Of a DNA stretch of 64,000 nt, positions 54,048 to 59,987 are shown in pieces. The notes below the pieces were generated by a model. The model made no database searches and was not told the DNA's origin. It saw only the letters and a list, made by a program, of their open reading frames with translations. How positions within the stretch are numbered: the first letter of the stretch is position 1; every line of letters starts with the position of its first letter. Position numbers and translations under genes: made by a program. The stretch spans positions 62,001 to 126,000 of the forward strand of contig JBBBDQ010000403.1 of NCBI GenBank assembly GCA_037127315.1, given 5' to 3'. The stretch is from Ascarosepion bandense (Eukaryota; Mollusca; Cephalopoda; Sepiida; Sepiidae).

Positions 54048-57000
54048 GATATTCTTATAGAAACAAGGAAATAAAAATCATTGAATAGGTATCATTAATC
54101 TCTTTAATTTAGCATTTTGAATTGGGTTAGATTGTGTTTTATGGTCAAAATTCTCTTTTGTAATCCTTAAAGAAAAGAAAATATTAAAATTTTCAAATAA
54201 TATATTACAATTTTGATTTACTTTGTAGGAATATAATTTTGTTTAGATATTACAGACATGCACATTGTTTTTCATTGATCTGAGTTTTTTTTTTTTTTTT
54301 TGCTCTCTTTAAAACTTTATCCTCTTCTTTCTATGTGTTCTTTTCTTAAAAATCTGCATTTGTCATTCTTCTTTTTGCCTTTTCTGGATGATGAATCTAA
54401 TTTGTTTTTTTTTATTTTTCTTTATTCTTACAGCTTCATATTTGGAACAAATTGAATTGAGTAATAGGCGTCGCATCATGGATATACATTCCTCAGCTGC
54501 TACACTTACAAAAAAACTTAGGGAAATATACAGACAAACTTCTGTTGTCGGTAATTTTATAACAAAATTTATTTTATGTATTAGGACCTTGAATAAGTTC
54601 TTGCTGTTTCCCAACAGATAGTGTTCCCAGAACTGTGTGTGTGTGTAGTTTCAGATGGTAACACATCTATAAGGAAGTACTAGCAAATTTTACTGCACTA
54701 CTTTATTCAAAAGAAATCTGCAGTTGAAGCACACAGAATTTTTGTTGAAACTTCCAGCAACCATGCTCTGTCAGAAATGTGGAGATTGGTTTAGATGCTT
54801 CTAAAATAATGATTTTGATGCTGAAGATAAAGAACACTCTGGCGCACCTAAAAGGTTTGAAGACAAAGAATTGGAGATTCATGTCAGGCGCAAACTAAAC
54901 TTGCAGAATCATTAGGAGTTTACCTCACAACAGTTTTGAAACTTTTGAGAGCATTAGAAATGATTCAAAAGCAAGGACATTGCCATACAAGTTGAAATCA
55001 AGAAACATTGAATGGTGTCTTGTCATGTGTGAACAGCTGCTTCAATGGCAGAAAAGGAAAAGTTTTTTTTATCATATTGTGACTGGTGAAAAGTGAATAC
55101 ACTACAATAACCCTAAGCATAAAAGTTCATGGGGTAAGCCTGGCCATGCATCAGCATTGGCATCAGAGCCGAATGTCCATTGTTCAAAGCTTTTGCTCTG
55201 CATTTGATGGGATCAGCTGGATCTAGTTTATTATGAGCTGCTCAAACCAACTGAAACCATCACAGGAGATGACTATTGACTACAAGTGATGCGTTTGAGT
55301 CGAGCATTGAAGAAAGAAATGGCTGCTATACAAGCAAAGACATGACAAAGTGATTTTGCAACATGACAACACTAGACCACTTGTTGCAAAATGGGTGAAA
55401 ATCTACTGGGAAGCATTTGTATGGGAAGTCCTACCCCACCCACTGTATTCACCAGATATAATCCCATCTGATTATCACTTGTTCTGATCGATGGCACATG
55501 GCCTGGCTGAAGAGTACTTTCATTCTTATGAAGATGCTAAAAAATGTGTTGACTCATGGTTAGCCTCAAAAAATGTCATTTTTCTGACATGGAGTTCAAA
55601 TGCTGCCAGAAGGATGGGACAAAGTGGCTAGCGATGAACAATATTTTTAGTGACATGTTTCCTACTAATTTTTGTACATAAAACATTACTTTTCATGAAA
55701 AATCAGTGAGATCTTATTCAAGGTCCTAATAGTTTTTTATCCTTACCTGTTTATTTAATTTTTTTTTTTATTGTGAAAGAAAAATGGAAGATCAGCAGAA
55801 ACGGATTTTTTTGATTTTTTAATCATATCACCCCAAGCAAGGCGGTAACGCCACTGATGTGCAGGGGGCTACATAAGAGTGAAGAGATTGGAAAAGAGAA
55901 AACCGGAAACCGCATCGTAAACAGGAAACAAGGGATGAGCCTCTTCACCTGTTCAATAGATGTGAGTGGAGTGTGAACCAGGCGATAGTTTAGTCTATCT
56001 ACTCCAGTTGAAAAAAAAAAAAAGTGAGAAGTTTGGAAAAAGAGGAAACCACATCCTAAACAGGAAACAAGGGATGAGCCTCTTCACCTGTGGGTGGAGT
56101 GTGAACCAGGCGATAGTATAGTCTATCTACTCCAGGATGCGCCATTGTTTTTAATAAATGCTTATTAAATGTAGTTTTTTCATAACTTTCCTAGTATTGA
56201 ACTGGAATTCATGATTATTACCCAAGGTGCTACTGAAAAGAATTTCAGCTTGACCCACTCCTCAAATTCTGACCAAATGAAATTTATTTTGAGAATCTTG
56301 TCTTAATAGAACTTTTCAGCACTCTGACTTCATCTAAGAACAAAATTACAGTTTTTTGTTTGTTTCATATTGTTTTTATCTGAATTAATCTTCTTTTTTT
56401 TTTTTTCCCCCAAATTACTTTTCAAGTGTATCATTAAAAGACAATGGTTGTTATCCCACTTTTCAAGTTTAGTTTTGCAATTGAGCAAAGAAATTTCTCT
56501 TTGCTGATTGTTGCTGGAATTTTATATTCATTGTATAATCTATAAATTTTACTTTCACAAAGTGTATTTTAAGGCCCAATTTTCTTATTAGATAAAAAGT
56601 GATAATAGTAAGAAATATTAGCCAGTTGATGTTTTAGCTTTTATACAAATGCTTACATTATCTTTGAATTTGTTTTTAATTTTTATTTTAAATTTTTTCT
56701 TTCATTTTAAATCAAATTTCACTTTACTCAGATAAATATTCTAATTTGAAGTTGGACTCTCTGCGATCTGGTAAGCCTGTTTTTATTGAACCACTGTCTT
56801 TATGAAAGATTTATTTTTGGTAACGTCTTCCTAGTTTCTGCTGAAATATGTTTAATAGTTTTAATTCTCCCATCTATATTTGATCTGCATTCTAGCAAGT
56901 CTTTGTAGGTACGATATAGAAGAAGGTTCAGTTTATTTTATTGTTCAGTAATGGATCTCCCATCTTAACACTTAGTAAGAATTCATTCTTTATTCTATTT

Positions 57001-59940
57001 TTTTCAATAGGAGTAGATAAGCTTTCTTATCACCTAGTTCATACTACTCCCTCTTCTCTTGCTTCCTGTTTAGGAAAGGGTTCCCAATTCTTTTCATCTG
57101 CTCAGACCTTAATACTGGTGCTTTTGGTTATTTTTTTGTGTGTGAATGGTTGCAACATCTCTTCATACTGAGGGTACCAGGTTGGCAGTTTTCTGGTTTC
57201 TGTTTCTAACTGGTAGTTAGGAGCCTGAACTCTTGCATAGCATCTAGAGAGGCTACTCTGATCAACAGTCACCTAATATCAGAGTTGCAGTGTCATGTTA
57301 TGCATGGATGGGTGTCCCTGCAAGCGTTTGTGGTTGGCAACCCTGAAGCCACACTATGCTGCAGTCTGTGCCAGTTTCCATTCTACACATCACATTTGAT
57401 GACCATCTGCTGTTACTACTCCAGACCTTTCCTTACCAAAGATGTAAAACTAATCAAGCTGAGCTAAAAACATCTAAAAACCCCTCAACATTTCCTTCTC
57501 CAACATCTGTGATATATGTACTGACTTTTGCAGTGTGGAATTGTTCCTCTACAAAAGGTCCCCAATTTATTAGAGATAGATGGAGACATATGTAAGAATT
57601 GTCTGGGGATTCAAGAGAGAGTTCCCTAACCAGTGGTCCATATTCATGGACAAAAACTCCCAGGACATGTATGTGGACATACCAACAGAATATCATAGTA
57701 CTACCAAAGGATGGACTGGGACTCATTCCTTGAATTCCTTTGTGATTGTCTCTTGGAACAAAGTTTTAAGTCTCCCTGTTGAAAATGGCCTCTGAGGTCT
57801 TTTTCTGGGTGAAAGTCAGCATTGATGCTTTCATCCCAGCCAGGAAATTTTATCTTAAACTTCATTTGTCACCTTGGTTCCTTCTTACTTGCTTGACCAC
57901 CATTGCCCACAGAAATCACTTCGTCTGGCTTTACTTGAGTAATGCATCCAACTACAATAGGTGCCATATTGTCTCCACTCGTAATGAATGCAAGCATGTC
58001 CTAAATGATGCTAAGTTGTTGTTGGCTGGTAGAATGAAGCAGTGTATATAATCTTGCATGTTTGGTTCCAAATGTTATTGCAGCTCTGCAAAAGTGTGCT
58101 AAACAATAGCAAATCCTCAATCCCTCTTCTATTCAATCAACTTGAGGTCCTCGCATTCACTGTGGACAAGGCTGAGTGCTTATCTTGCAAAATTCTCTTC
58201 CAACTCCACAATTGACTTGTCTGGAGTACCTATACCTGATTTCTCACCTAGAACTGAGGCAACTAAGTGATGTATAGATAACCCTGTCTCTAGCATAATT
58301 TCTTAGCTTGACTGAAGTGACAATATTCCTGTCATATTCCTTTTCCTAAAGAAATGTGTCCTTGAACTCTTTCCTGTCCTCTCCAAACTCTACAACTACT
58401 GCTTCACTGCTTCCTGTTTTTCTGCTTGCTGAAAACACAGTGCTCTATTCAAGAGGTTGTTTACTGGTACAACATGATGTCTGAGGATGGCATAATACTG
58501 TTGATTGCACCAGCCAACGAAATTTACTGGTATGAACAGTGTGTGAAGGGCTCAGATGTGACGGCATCATCCCCTGGAGTCATAGGTAATCCATATCAAG
58601 TGAGAGATCTTGACTGGGTTAAAGACTTGAATGGCCAATGTACCAACAGATTCAGCAAAGAACAAGTTGATTGGATAGTCAGCCCACAGACCATTTTATT
58701 TAATGGTGTACCACGTCACGTGAAAGATCTTTGCCAATGTTACAGATCAACTGCTGTGTAAGAAGACAATGGAAATTGACATCATTTGAGAGTAAATCTA
58801 GTTTGTCTGCAGTATCAGAAGAGACAATGTTGAAGTTGGACAATGATGATGATGCCGGGAATGATGGAGATTGTAGAGGATTGGATGCAGAAAGTGCAGA
58901 TAGACGAGCTCTCTCCACTCCTGTGAAGAAGCACTTGTCAAAGGTGGATGCTATCTCCCTGTCACTTGTGTGATTAGGAGATCAGAGGGGAATGTAGCAA
59001 TGGAAGAGACTTACCTTGTGGAGCGAAATGGGCAAGGACTTGTCTTGTGTGTAGGCCCATGTTTTTGGTGAGGTATTACCAAGATGATAAAAAAATATGG
59101 CTTGCCTCCTTTGAAAACAGACATGACAAATGAGGTTCACAAGAAAATATTCCACTTATATGATTAGTTTGTTTTCCTGATTGGTCTGAGGTGTGTGTGT
59201 GTTTGTAAGACTGAAGCCAAAACCGCTGACTTTCAATGGTTTACTGGTAGAAAAGCATTTAAGGCAAGCAGGCCTTGCAATAAAGTGCTTGATATCAGAG
59301 ATGGAGATAGAACATAATAGAATTGATATAGAAAAAATTATCACTTAATTGATCGGAATCACTTCTGTCATGCTGACTTAGAAGTTTTGTGAACACATAA
59401 GAATGCCATCACTCATCAGGCTTTGTTCTGTTTTTCTTTTGATATTTTTCAATATTTGTGTGTTTATATACTGTTGTGGAACTGGTGTTCTTTGACAAGT
59501 CTGAGTGTGTGATGGTTTTCTCTTGATGAATGTCACATTATCTGGTTATCTTGTGTATGTGTATATATACACACACACACACACACGCCATTTAAGTATC
59601 ACTCTTAAAGCAAAGCAGCCAACACATGATAAAATAATAAATCACTAAAAATAATCCAGTACTCCTTCAGTAGAAAACCAGAAGATAATGAAAGAGAGAA
59701 AAGAAGATAATGATATTCATCAAGAGAAAAAAACATCCCACACTGACAGACTTCCACACAAAAGTAACAAATAACACCAGTTCCACAACAGTATATAAAC
59801 ACACAAATATTGAAAAATATCAAAAGAAAAACTGGACAAGCCCTGATAAGTGTGTGCATTCTTATACATTCACAAACTTTAAAGTCGGCATGATGGAAGT
59901 GACACTGATCAGTTAAGTGACAATTTATTTCTATATTACT

Positions 59941-59987
<47 letters not shown>

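Noticed and set aside
58426..58761. 111-codon open frame as a new host gene
   Set aside because: The sequence has the small C-terminal domain found behind gypsy integrases and abuts other retroelement sequence.
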